From: an uncultured Clostridium sp.
GTDB taxonomy: Bacteria; Bacillota; Clostridia; Oscillospirales; Butyricicoccaceae
Reading direction: 5' to 3'
DNA length: 58,345 nucleotides
NCBI GenBank assembly: GCA_947427035.1
Contig: CANEGK010000010.1
Coordinates: 1 to 58,345, forward strand
Part shown: piece by piece, positions 8,429-16,182 of the stretch
How the letters are laid out: each line of letters starts with the position of its first letter
How positions within the stretch are numbered: position 1 is the first letter of the stretch
Position numbers and translations under genes: made by a program
Notes under the pieces: generated by a model
Databases searched by the model: none
What the model was told of the DNA's origin: nothing
The model's input: only the letters and a program-made list of their open reading frames with translations

Positions 8429-8914
8429 ATGGACAACGGGATTCGAAGAGCGCGGCCTGACGATGCAGGCGGCTGCGCGCGGGTTCACAGCCAGGCATGG
8501 CAGGAAACCTATACGGGGCTGGTTGCGCCGGAGTACCTCGCCGGCCGCACTGAAGAGTACAGCCTTCGGCTTTTTCACAACAACGGCTGCCGCGACATGT
8601 TTGTCGCCGTGGAAGACGGCGAGATCGTCGGCTTTTCGGGACTTGCGAAAACACAGGGGCCGGACGCCGGCGAAATACAGGCTGTGTATGTGCTGAAAAA
8701 GGCGCAGGGGCGCGGGCTGGGCCGCGCGCTGCTGGACAAAGCGCTGGAAGAGCTGAAGGCCCGCGGCTTTACAAAGGCTGTTTTGTGGGTGCTGAGCACC
8801 AATAAAAAAGCCATCGGTTTTTATGAACACGTGGGCCTTACGTTTAACGGAGTGGAGAAGGAAGAAACACTCGGCACGCCCGTTGTGGAAAGGCAATACG
8901 AAAAAGCTTTATAA
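8429..8914 (+). CDS. GNAT-family N-acetyltransferase
   Basis: A single GNAT domain of about 161 residues. The N-terminal IRRARPDDAGGCARVHSQAW is the usual first strand and helix. The acetyl-CoA loop reads KKAQGRGLGRALL, matching Q/RxxGxG/A, and NKKAIGFYEHVGL is motif B. The start chosen (ATG at 8429) follows GGAGG. The substrate is unknown: family members modify protein N-termini, polyamines, antibiotics or small metabolites. It is the last host gene before the transposon insertion and converges with tatD on the far side, so the two once shared a terminator that is now split. Confidence 0.85.
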   Translation: MDNGIRRARPDDAGGCARVHSQAWQETYTGLVAPEYLAGRTEEYSLRLFHNNGCRDMFVAVEDGEIVGFSGLAKTQGPDAGEIQAVYVLKKAQGRGLGRALLDKALEELKARGFTKAVLWVLSTNKKAIGFYEHVGLTFNGVEKEETLGTPVVERQYEKAL

Positions 8915-8934
8915 CGCGGTCAATGGAAAATAAA

Positions 8935-8960
8935 AACAGAGGCTTCCTGCCATGATGAGG
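8935..8960 (+). repeat. Left terminal inverted repeat of the transposon
   Basis: AACAGAGGCTTCCTGCC followed by TGA and TGAGG matches the reverse complement of 19620-19648 with few differences. The outer part (AAACAGA) is probably one arm of the disrupted host terminator; the inner CCTGCC...TGAGG part belongs to the element. Confidence 0.75.
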
Positions 8961-9045
8961 TTCCCTAACGATGGTTTCAGAAGATGTAGCAAAGACAGTC
9001 AATACGGTGTATTGCAGAAAATCTGAACAAACGGAGGAATCTGCA

Positions 9046-9411
9046 ATGAAATCATTATTTGAGGAACTGGGCGGCACCTATCATCAAGAGGGCGATTATT
9101 TCCTGCCTGGTCTGCTTCTACCTGAAAGAATTCCTGTTGGTATCTGGGGCCAGCGGCGGAAGCACTACCTGAAAACGCAAAGGGAGCCTATCTACACCGC
9201 TCTACTTCTCAGCGGCAAGCTGGACAACCACCTATCTGAAATTGATGCCCAGGCAGATGCCATGTTTTTTCAGTTGGTTACTCAACTGGCGGGGCAAGAG
9301 GGCATTACGGAACAGCTCAAAGCACGCAATCAGATGGAGTGGATCGGACGAATGAACAGTGTCCGAAATCGGGCAGAGGAGATCATCTATAATGAACTGA
9401 TCTACACTTGA
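9046..9411 (+). CDS. tnpV: Transposon protein TnpV
   Basis: A 121-residue protein with the TnpV pattern: MKSLFEELGGTYHQEGDYFL, then VGIWGQRRKHYLK, and a C-terminal QMEWIGRMNSVRNRAEEI helix. TnpV is encoded by Tn4451-type elements, but its role is not established; it may act as an accessory DNA-binding factor. The start chosen follows GGAGGAATCTGCA; an upstream in-frame start at 8971 has no good ribosome binding site and would overlap the terminal repeat region. It is separated from the cargo by a strong terminator. Confidence 0.9.
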   Translation: MKSLFEELGGTYHQEGDYFLPGLLLPERIPVGIWGQRRKHYLKTQREPIYTALLLSGKLDNHLSEIDAQADAMFFQLVTQLAGQEGITEQLKARNQMEWIGRMNSVRNRAEEIIYNELIYT

Positions 9412-9416
9412 CAGTA

Positions 9417-9456
9417 ACCAAGCCGGTGAGAATGTGTTAATTCTCATCGGCTTGGT
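9417..9456 (+). terminator. Strong hairpin after tnpV
   Basis: A 17-base-pair stem with one G-T pair (ACCAAGCCGGTGAGAAT against its partner) and a six-base loop at 9434-9439. The T tract is short, but the stem is strong. It would insulate tnpV from the converging cargo gene. Confidence 0.75.
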
Positions 9457-9515
9457 ATTTGCTCTTTCGGCAAAATTTGACTACATCTGTATTTTCTACA
9501 AATGGACACGGAATA

Positions 9516-10277
9516 TCATTGCCTTCCTATATCAATAATCAAATCTGATAATTCTGTGTGCCTGCAAAAGCGGTTGTGATAACTGGCGAGCCACCTATAT
9601 TTGATATAAACTCTATCATTTGTTTTGTATTTTTCTAATGCAGAACAAATCCCATTTTTATGGCTGACTATATAAGAAAGAAACTCGTCATGCGGTATTG
9701 GTGTTTCCCCATTATGGGGATTACACAATAGAGTATAACCTAATGTTAGATAGTCTGCATACCAAATTCCATCTTCATCTTGAGCCCATCCAACCAGTAT
9801 AGGGGATGGTTTTAGGCAAGTATCAATAACAATGCGAGGATATATTGCAATATTACTTTCTAACTCATAAGCTCGAACTAAACCTGTTCCAAAAACAAAA
9901 TGTAGCTTTTCATCATAAAAAAGTTGTCCTGCCGTAATAGCTCCTCTGAAAAAAATATTGCTTTTCGTATATTGGAATAAGAATTGGCTCAAGCCATATA
10001 TAAGGTTGTTTGCCAAGTTTAGCATATCTATTTCTGAATCATATGGGGCAAAAAATAAAATGTTGTCAGAAAATATCATTGACTTAAATCTTGAGAGATT
10101 TAACCGATGTTTTGTCTTTTCGTCAACTCCTTGATTATATGTTTCGATGTATTTTGACAGCAACGACATGAGGGTGTAGACGCTGCCCAAATAGTCGTTT
10201 TCATCTGTTACAGACGTTATCATATTTTTATAACCAAGAATATCTAAAAACATTATAACGTGTGGTTTAACGCCCAT
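9516..10277 (-). CDS. Divergent class III nucleotidyl-cyclase-like protein
   Basis: 253 residues with the order of motifs seen in class III nucleotidyl cyclases. FLDILGY carries a possible first metal aspartate (D12). SDNILFF carries a second (D71). RGAITAGQLF near 111-120 matches the RxGIxxGxV strand. FGTGLVRAYELE near 129-140 matches the G-(D/P)-x-VNxAxRLE helix. In that helix the transition-state residues Asn and Arg are replaced (V and E), so activity or the nucleotide used may differ from adenylate cyclases. There is no membrane or receptor domain. The start follows GGAGAGGA. Defence neighbours suggest second-messenger signalling, but no clear effector gene is next to it. The assignment is inferred from motifs only. 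Confidence 0.5.
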   Translation of the reverse strand: MGVKPHVIMFLDILGYKNMITSVTDENDYLGSVYTLMSLLSKYIETYNQGVDEKTKHRLNLSRFKSMIFSDNILFFAPYDSEIDMLNLANNLIYGLSQFLFQYTKSNIFFRGAITAGQLFYDEKLHFVFGTGLVRAYELESNIAIYPRIVIDTCLKPSPILVGWAQDEDGIWYADYLTLGYTLLCNPHNGETPIPHDEFLSYIVSHKNGICSALEKYKTNDRVYIKYRWLASYHNRFCRHTELSDLIIDIGRQ

Positions 10278-10446
10278 TCAAAATCCTCTCCGTTCTTTCT
10301 ATTTTTCTAAAGTTTAATACTTTACAAAAATAATGTCAAACGTCAAATAACGCGAGAGTGATGACGGATATATATTCGCCATCGCCTCTTTATTGTCTGC
10401 CCATGTGAGGTTATAAGTACAATATATAGATACTATTTTATAGATT

Positions 10447-10932
10447 TTAGAACGTCCAACCTTCAGATTCACAAAGTTGTGTCACATTAACCGAACTGAT
10501 GCCATATCGCTTACATATCTGTGGGATTTTCTTGGGGCTATCTCGGTTTTCTTCCGTAATGACGGTTAGATGATATTTCATTGCTGTCGCAATTAAAAAT
10601 GCATCGCCAGATGATGTTCCGCTTTTCCCTGTAAATTCAATCATTTTGGGATTTTCAGTTACAATTTTCCTGACGTTAGTTTGTACCATGTCATCAATTT
10701 CAAGCACTATACAATGATTTGCTACAAGCCACTGTTGAATATCGCGATCTCCAATTTCTTCTTTAACTTCAGAACAAGTTACGATGATATGTTCTTTTAT
10801 ATAGTCCTCAATTTTACCCCATTTACTCTTATAAACAAGACGGTTGTGTGGTTCTCCTGGTTTCTGAGATAAGATAGAGGAAGTATCCATTATATACCTA
10901 TAAGACAATTCAAACAATGTTATTTGATCCAT
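10447..10932 (-). CDS. DUF4411 / PIN-like domain protein, probable RNase toxin
   Basis: 161 residues fitting the DUF4411 PIN-like family. Acidic residues are spaced as in PIN nucleases: D16 in YIMDTSSIL, E55 in VTCSEVKEEI and D110 in GTSSGDAFLIATA, with ITEEN near 126. PIN domains cut RNA with a metal ion. The gene overlaps the end of the ImmA/IrrE-like gene by 13 bases, and its start follows GAGGT. DUF4411 and ImmA/IrrE genes are often paired and thought to form toxin-antitoxin-like modules, so this is the likely toxin. Its own toxicity is not shown here. Confidence 0.7.
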   Translation of the reverse strand: MDQITLFELSYRYIMDTSSILSQKPGEPHNRLVYKSKWGKIEDYIKEHIIVTCSEVKEEIGDRDIQQWLVANHCIVLEIDDMVQTNVRKIVTENPKMIEFTGKSGTSSGDAFLIATAMKYHLTVITEENRDSPKKIPQICKRYGISSVNVTQLCESEGWTF

Positions 10933-12119
10933 TTCGATACCTCTACCAAAAACTTATCAATATGCCTTTGATCAATATTAAGATGGCGAGCAATATCTTG
11001 CTTGCTATACACTTCCTCGCTAAGCCCATGATAAAGCAGCTTGCTAACAGATGGGCTTGTTCTATCTACCGCTTCTCGACTGATGTTTTTGGCTGGCCCA
11101 ATTTTAATTCCTTGTTCACGGGCAATTCGTTGTCTTTCCCGTTCTTGTTCAATTTCCTGATTAAACAGGTCTGCATATGTGTCGTACTCTATGGTATCAA
11201 TTTCACCCATATCGAGCAACCGCCTGATAATTACTTCTCGGCTCACTGAAAATCGATTTGCTATTTTTTGTATGTCGTTTACAGAGTATGGTGCTAAAAA
11301 TTGATGCTCTCTCAATATGATTCTTAAAGCTTGAGCAGGAACAAGTAATTCTCCAGCAACCGCATTACAGAATATTTCTTCCTTTGCTGTATTTGCTGAG
11401 GAGTTCATATCATTACATAGTGAAGATTCTCTTTTGAATAAATGCACCAGTTCATGTATTAGTGTAAACGATTTAGCGGGAGGACAATCCTCGTCATTTA
11501 TTCCGATTATTGGTAATGAGCTTTCATATATAGCAATGCCACGGGCCGTTTCAATCGGGACATCAACAAAACAATGCACAAAAACTCCATTGTTTTCAAT
11601 ACAATTACGGAGATATAAATAGAATTGTCTGGATGATGGACATTTGTACTGCATCCCTAAGTCGATTGAGAACTGTGCCCTGATGGCTTGAGCCCATTTA
11701 ACTGGATCAGTTTCATTTGGTACATTTGGCGAAAATATAGGGGCTGTATGGCCAAATTCTGTATTTGCATGAATCAAGAAGTCACGTTCCAGCAGAACGT
11801 CAACCATAGCAATATTCAAGGAACTATCATCGGGAGCAGCAGCCCCTTGTAGTGTACGGAGATTTTTAATATTAGGAATGCTTTTCAGCGGTATATCATC
11901 AGGATTCATATAAAGTCCAGCGAAAGGTATATGTAAGCACGCTGCCAGCGTTTTTGCTTGCTTAATCGTAGGAAGCGCAGGATTGGTAGTGTCTAACCAT
12001 AATGGAACTTTAGCGGCATTCAGTTTAGTCTTATTGATAATGAAATCAGTAGAAACCTTTTTACTGCTGCAAATATGCAATAATGTTTCTTTGTTTATGA
12101 TTGCATATACCAAAGCCAT
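10920..12119 (-). CDS. ImmA/IrrE-family metallopeptidase with HTH-like ends, probable antitoxin/regulator
   Basis: About 399 residues. The zinc protease motif HELVH lies near residues 222-226, with a further acidic helix (EEIFCNAVAGELLVP) typical of ImmA/IrrE (DUF955). The N-terminal ~90 residues resemble an XRE-type region (IKQAKTLAACLHIPFAGLYM). The C-terminus has YSKQDIARHLNIDQRHIDKF, which looks like a second DNA-binding helix pair. ImmA and IrrE cut or displace repressors upon stress. The ATG at 12119 follows GGGTGAGG; a GTG nine bases upstream is possible. It is the first gene of the two-gene operon with the PIN protein. Confidence 0.75.
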   Translation of the reverse strand: MALVYAIINKETLLHICSSKKVSTDFIINKTKLNAAKVPLWLDTTNPALPTIKQAKTLAACLHIPFAGLYMNPDDIPLKSIPNIKNLRTLQGAAAPDDSSLNIAMVDVLLERDFLIHANTEFGHTAPIFSPNVPNETDPVKWAQAIRAQFSIDLGMQYKCPSSRQFYLYLRNCIENNGVFVHCFVDVPIETARGIAIYESSLPIIGINDEDCPPAKSFTLIHELVHLFKRESSLCNDMNSSANTAKEEIFCNAVAGELLVPAQALRIILREHQFLAPYSVNDIQKIANRFSVSREVIIRRLLDMGEIDTIEYDTYADLFNQEIEQERERQRIAREQGIKIGPAKNISREAVDRTSPSVSKLLYHGLSEEVYSKQDIARHLNIDQRHIDKFLVEVSKWIK

Positions 12120-12170
12120 ATACCTCACCCCTCACTACATGAACAATATATCAATAAAGTTGGCTCCCAA

Positions 12171-15100
12171 TCAGTGTAATAACCGCAATTCTTCCTGTAT
12201 TTTTATCGTTTCCGCCAGCAATCCCACCACGTTTTCAATGTGTGTGAAACTTTCTATTGTTAAGGCTTCGCCCCGGTGTTCCTTAAACCACTTGTCTAAT
12301 ACCTGATATCCGCCAATTTGGTACTCCCACACATCAGCAGAAATCCCCTTGATTCGCTTGTTGGCGTTAAGAAGAAGCTCGCCGTTTTTATATTTGACTG
12401 CGCCGATCTCCATATTATCAGGCGTATTTGGTTCAATAGACAGTGTCGCAGGAGATTTGATTTGCAACAGGTGCAGTTTTCGGAGCTTCTCACCCGCCGA
12501 AACGTATTTCCAAAATAGTTCTTCACTTACGAAGAAAGCATCCTCATCTCTCACGTTTTCCGGCTCATTGATGACCGGCACACGGGGGAAATCCCGACAA
12601 AGATACTGTGCATATTTCTCGCAGTACACTGGATCGTGAAGAATCCCGTAAACATAATCAAACACTTGAATCGGTTCTGGTTCATCAGAAAGGTACTGCG
12701 TCAATTTCTCAAAGGCCTCTTTGTTGAGATTCGCTGTCCAGGCTTCTCCATCTAACTCTGTTACAGAGCGTAAGTAGAGCGGCGCGATATAAGTGATTTC
12801 ACACATAGCGGAAAACAGTCGATGGGCAATGATATTACTTGATACGAAAGGAGAGAAAAAGCTTCTTGATGTCTTGCAGAAAACCAGCCCAATATTGGCT
12901 CCAATAGGGCTGGTAGGCTGCGCTAACAGGTGCCCCATCGTACTCTTTTCCCGGGGCCATAGTACCCAGCCGCAGGAGTTTCCAGAATAATACGTCCAAC
13001 GGATATCAAAGGGGCGAAACGAAATGGGTGTTACAACTCCATTGGACAAAACATCATTTTGAATCTTTTCTGCTGTTTGCCCCCGGCTAAACCTACCCCA
13101 TAGGTTAAATATTTCTTCTTCCTTTGTGGCATTCTTTACAATATTCATTCGATGAGCTAATACTGGTTTTGATGGTGCAATAGCAACTCCATCATTACCA
13201 GAAACAATGCCTGTAACATTAACAGGAAACAGTTCAGCTATACTGACACCCTTATCATAAAAACCTTTATCGCTATCGCCAAATGGAATAAAGTATGCCA
13301 TTTTCTGATCCATTGTAAGTTCGGTGAACGATAAATTGCCCGCGGCCAGACAAGACAGTTTCACGTCCCTGGTTCCCCAAAGCTCTGAATAGTAGACCTT
13401 TGCCCAGGCGGGGCTTGGCGTTGTCTTGACCCCAATAAACAGCGCAACTCCTTGCATGATGTCAAATATATTTTCGTCTTTTCCGCCATCAGGTGCAGTT
13501 TCTTTTTTATTGGCGCTTCCGTGCAGATTTACGATGAAGATTTTATCAAATGATCTGAGTAAACTACCACGCATTCCTCTAAAAGTGGGATTATCCAAGT
13601 AACCGTTGTTAGAAACATAGGCGAGGATGCCCTCATTGTTTTTGTCGATAATCTGCTCGGCAAAGCGAAAGAATTTCACATAATCATCGTTCAGCCAGTG
13701 CTTGCGCTCCCCAAAATCTGTGACCCCATCCGTTTCCGTTTTATAGGCAGAAATGTCATACGGATTCGTAGAAGCAGCGAGATAAGGCGGATTGCCGATA
13801 ATCACTTTTATGGGCCGGCGTGTTTTCCAGGTGTCTGCATGGTAAGCCTCATCTGTAATGGCTGCGGAAAAATCAAATAATGTGATTTGTTCATTACGCT
13901 CTAATGAAGAAAACGGCGGTGCAAGCGTATTGGTCAGATAAATATTGGTAGGCAGTTGTGTTTCTGCCGCATGACCAAGAGTTTCGTCAATTGTGCGCCG
14001 AATTTTCAAATGGGCCACAACATAGCTGGTCATCATGATCTCAAAGCCGATCAGCCTTGAGAGAATGCCATCCTTATCCTGAATATAGTTCTCATAAAAT
14101 GCTTCACGAGCGCCGGAAAAGTAGGTGTTTTTGATATATTTAATAATTTCTGCGCCAAAGGAACCCGTGCCACAGGCCGGATCAAGGATAGCAACGCGGG
14201 GAACTGAAATTGTTTTCTTATCAGCCCATTTCTTTTTTGAAACCTGATACTGCTCAGAGGGTACGGTCAAGGATATCTGCTCATTGTTAGATAATCCGCC
14301 GTTTATACCAAAATCTTCAACAAGAAGCTGGTCTACCATTGAAACCAGATACGTTACGGCTTGGGCGGGCGTGTAAAATACTCCCAACGATTTCCGCAGT
14401 TCGGGATCATAGTATGTAAGGAACGCCTCATAAAAATGAATGATAGTATCTTGGTGTTCGACGCGACTAAGCAATTCAGAAATATCGCACATCCGGTATA
14501 TTGTGCAGAGTTTGTCTATTACGGCTTCAAGTGTGGGGTGCTTTTTACCTGACCCGGCAATATGCATGAAGAATTGCTTAAGGAGAGCGGATTCTTCCTG
14601 CAAATACTTGATTGCTTCATATCTATCAAACGAATCAGGAGTTGTGTCATTGTATCTGGCAATAAACAGCCCATAAACGATGGTCTGGGCATACATATCC
14701 GCAAAGTCCCTGGATGTCATAGTGGGGCGCAGATCAGATTTAATTCTGCTGTAAAGCCCATATAACTCGGGAAACATGGGTAAACTTTTTTGCCTTTCGT
14801 CTATGAGCGGGGTTCCATCTCCATCGTCCTTCAGAATGCCTATAACAATGCTGCGGATCGTGCGGGCGTGTGTCGCCATATATTCCGCAAGTTTATTTGA
14901 TGATTTTATCTGCGTTGGGGCTTTTGATAAAAAATCCTCCATCAAGCTCAAAAACAGTTCAACATTTTCCTGCTTAAGAACAAGACTACTGTCTTTCAAC
15001 TCGATGAGTTGAACCCCGGCATACATTTTATCTTCACCGGCCCGCCAAAACTGCCATACAAGATTGTCGGTGAGAACCGCATTGCCATAGCGATTCGCTT

Positions 15101-15380
15101 CAACCTTGATTTGCGACTGAGCCCGCGCATCTATGCCCTTAACCTTTTTTACCTCAATTCCCGCAAAAGGTTCTATTGCCGTCACATCTTCATCGCCATG
15201 CCAGAGCTTTATATCTATGTTTTCGCCGGTCTGACCGCTTCGCTCCCCGGACATATCACGAGCGATGCATCCAAGGTTTGTGAGCAATGTAATGATTGGC
15301 TCGTTGTAAGAGGACTCAATATTTCCCAGTTTGTAGGCCTCGCAAACAGAATTAAAGTAGTGAATGACATAGTCTGCCAT
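12171..15380 (-). CDS. Single-chain restriction-modification enzyme (type IIG / ISP-like, N6-adenine methylase)
   Basis: 1069 residues. An N-terminal nuclease region has a PD-(D/E)xK-like pattern (D56, E76-V-K78). A helical linker follows. The adenine methylase has motif I DPACGTGSFG near 399 and motif IV GNPPY near 528. The C-terminal ~250 residues look like the ISP specificity domain (FDYVYGILHDPVYCEKY, IGGYQVLDKWFKEHRG). No helicase domain is present, unlike type ISP enzymes such as LlaBIII. One chain would thus recognise, methylate and cut DNA. The start follows GGGGGAACGG. Codon use is less GC-rich than in host genes. It is the largest cargo gene of the transposon. Confidence 0.85.
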   Translation of the reverse strand: MADYVIHYFNSVCEAYKLGNIESSYNEPIITLLTNLGCIARDMSGERSGQTGENIDIKLWHGDEDVTAIEPFAGIEVKKVKGIDARAQSQIKVEANRYGNAVLTDNLVWQFWRAGEDKMYAGVQLIELKDSSLVLKQENVELFLSLMEDFLSKAPTQIKSSNKLAEYMATHARTIRSIVIGILKDDGDGTPLIDERQKSLPMFPELYGLYSRIKSDLRPTMTSRDFADMYAQTIVYGLFIARYNDTTPDSFDRYEAIKYLQEESALLKQFFMHIAGSGKKHPTLEAVIDKLCTIYRMCDISELLSRVEHQDTIIHFYEAFLTYYDPELRKSLGVFYTPAQAVTYLVSMVDQLLVEDFGINGGLSNNEQISLTVPSEQYQVSKKKWADKKTISVPRVAILDPACGTGSFGAEIIKYIKNTYFSGAREAFYENYIQDKDGILSRLIGFEIMMTSYVVAHLKIRRTIDETLGHAAETQLPTNIYLTNTLAPPFSSLERNEQITLFDFSAAITDEAYHADTWKTRRPIKVIIGNPPYLAASTNPYDISAYKTETDGVTDFGERKHWLNDDYVKFFRFAEQIIDKNNEGILAYVSNNGYLDNPTFRGMRGSLLRSFDKIFIVNLHGSANKKETAPDGGKDENIFDIMQGVALFIGVKTTPSPAWAKVYYSELWGTRDVKLSCLAAGNLSFTELTMDQKMAYFIPFGDSDKGFYDKGVSIAELFPVNVTGIVSGNDGVAIAPSKPVLAHRMNIVKNATKEEEIFNLWGRFSRGQTAEKIQNDVLSNGVVTPISFRPFDIRWTYYSGNSCGWVLWPREKSTMGHLLAQPTSPIGANIGLVFCKTSRSFFSPFVSSNIIAHRLFSAMCEITYIAPLYLRSVTELDGEAWTANLNKEAFEKLTQYLSDEPEPIQVFDYVYGILHDPVYCEKYAQYLCRDFPRVPVINEPENVRDEDAFFVSEELFWKYVSAGEKLRKLHLLQIKSPATLSIEPNTPDNMEIGAVKYKNGELLLNANKRIKGISADVWEYQIGGYQVLDKWFKEHRGEALTIESFTHIENVVGLLAETIKIQEELRLLH

Positions 15381-15469
15381 GATTCCGTTCCCCCCAACCG
15401 CATTTTATATAGGATACCATACAAAGCCGCATTTTTCCAGAGCAATCTATAAAATCCGCCGATTTGTAA

Positions 15470-15499
15470 TTGACAAATTGCTTTCCAGTGTGGTATTCT
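15470..15499 (+). promoter_or_regulatory. Promoter toward the mobilization genes
   Basis: TTGACA (15470-15475) and TATTCT (15494-15499), 18 bases apart, pointing into the mob leader region. Confidence 0.6.
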
Positions 15500-15554
15500 A
15501 CAATACTCCCATAAGGGAGCGCCAACTGAATAGGCTAATCTGATTGATACAGAT

Positions 15555-15639
15555 AAAGCCGGTTACATACACAAACCAAAACGAACGCCAGCGGGGCGAG
15601 GGCCGTTCTGCTGGTGCGGTTGTGTATGTAACCGGCTTC
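15555..15639 (+). other. Long inverted repeat before mobC, candidate oriT or leader terminator
   Basis: AAGCCGGTTACATACACAA (15556-15574) pairs perfectly with 15620-15638, a 19-base stem, and inner bases (CGCCAGC with GCTGGTG) pair further. A T-rich run follows. Its place just ahead of mobC and the relaxase fits an oriT; the T run would also fit a terminator. The 15381-15890 gap otherwise holds a promoter and one possible 15-codon ORF. Confidence 0.5.
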
Positions 15640-15740
15640 TTTATTTGCCCGAGGGGAACAAAATTTTTGAAAATGGCTCAAGAAAAAAGTTCCGTTTCGG
15701 GCATTGAAAGTTGTAGTAGGAGGTAGGAGGAAAATTCTAA

Positions 15741-15788
15741 GTGACGGCAGAACGTCGTTACCCGCTGTTACCCTGTCCACAGGGATAG
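15741..15788 (+). CDS. Possible 15-residue peptide in the mob leader
   Basis: A GTG start eight bases after GGAGG gives VTAERRYPLLPCPQG and a stop. It could be a leader peptide or chance. No function is known to me. Confidence 0.2.
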   Translation: MTAERRYPLLPCPQG

Positions 15789-15890
15789 CGAGCATCGGAT
15801 TTCGCCCCCCCAGGGGCAAAATCCAGTCCCAGGGGAGACCCCTGAATACCCCCTCCCACGGCGGAAATTTGACAGAATGGAGGAATTATT

Positions 15891-16181
15891 TTGAGTACCA
15901 ACTACGAAAAAGTACGGCTGAAAATCAGGCTGACGGTCGAAGAAAAAGCCAAGCTGGAACATGACGCCGCCCTGTGCGGTCTATCCCAATCCGAATACTT
16001 CCGGCAAATTTGTTTGGGTAAGCAGCCAAGGCCCAAGCAGCCCCCGGAGTTTTGGGAACTGCTGGACGCTCTGTATGAAGTCCATGATAAGCTGGAGCGA
16101 TTGACCGCTTATTGCCCGGAAGTAGCGGAAGAATGTTCACGGCTTGAACGGCTCGTTCTGCTGTTGCAGGAGGTGGCCTGA
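15891..16181 (+). CDS. mobC: MobC-like relaxosome accessory protein
   Basis: 96 residues. The N-terminus reads VRLKIRLTVEEKAKLEHDA, then GLSQSEYFRQICLG, the ribbon-helix-helix pattern of MobC proteins that bind oriT and help the relaxase. The rest is a helical tail (VHDKLERLTAYCPEVAEECS). The TTG start at 15891 is set by GGAGG eight bases upstream. The relaxase gene starts one base after its stop, behind an internal GGAGGTGG, so the two are coupled. Confidence 0.8.
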   Translation: MSTNYEKVRLKIRLTVEEKAKLEHDAALCGLSQSEYFRQICLGKQPRPKQPPEFWELLDALYEVHDKLERLTAYCPEVAEECSRLERLVLLLQEVA

Positions 16182-16182
16182 C

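Noticed and set aside
9417-9456. The long hairpin after tnpV as a possible recombination site
   Set aside because: It is well inside the terminal repeats and directly behind a stop codon, so a terminator is the simpler view.
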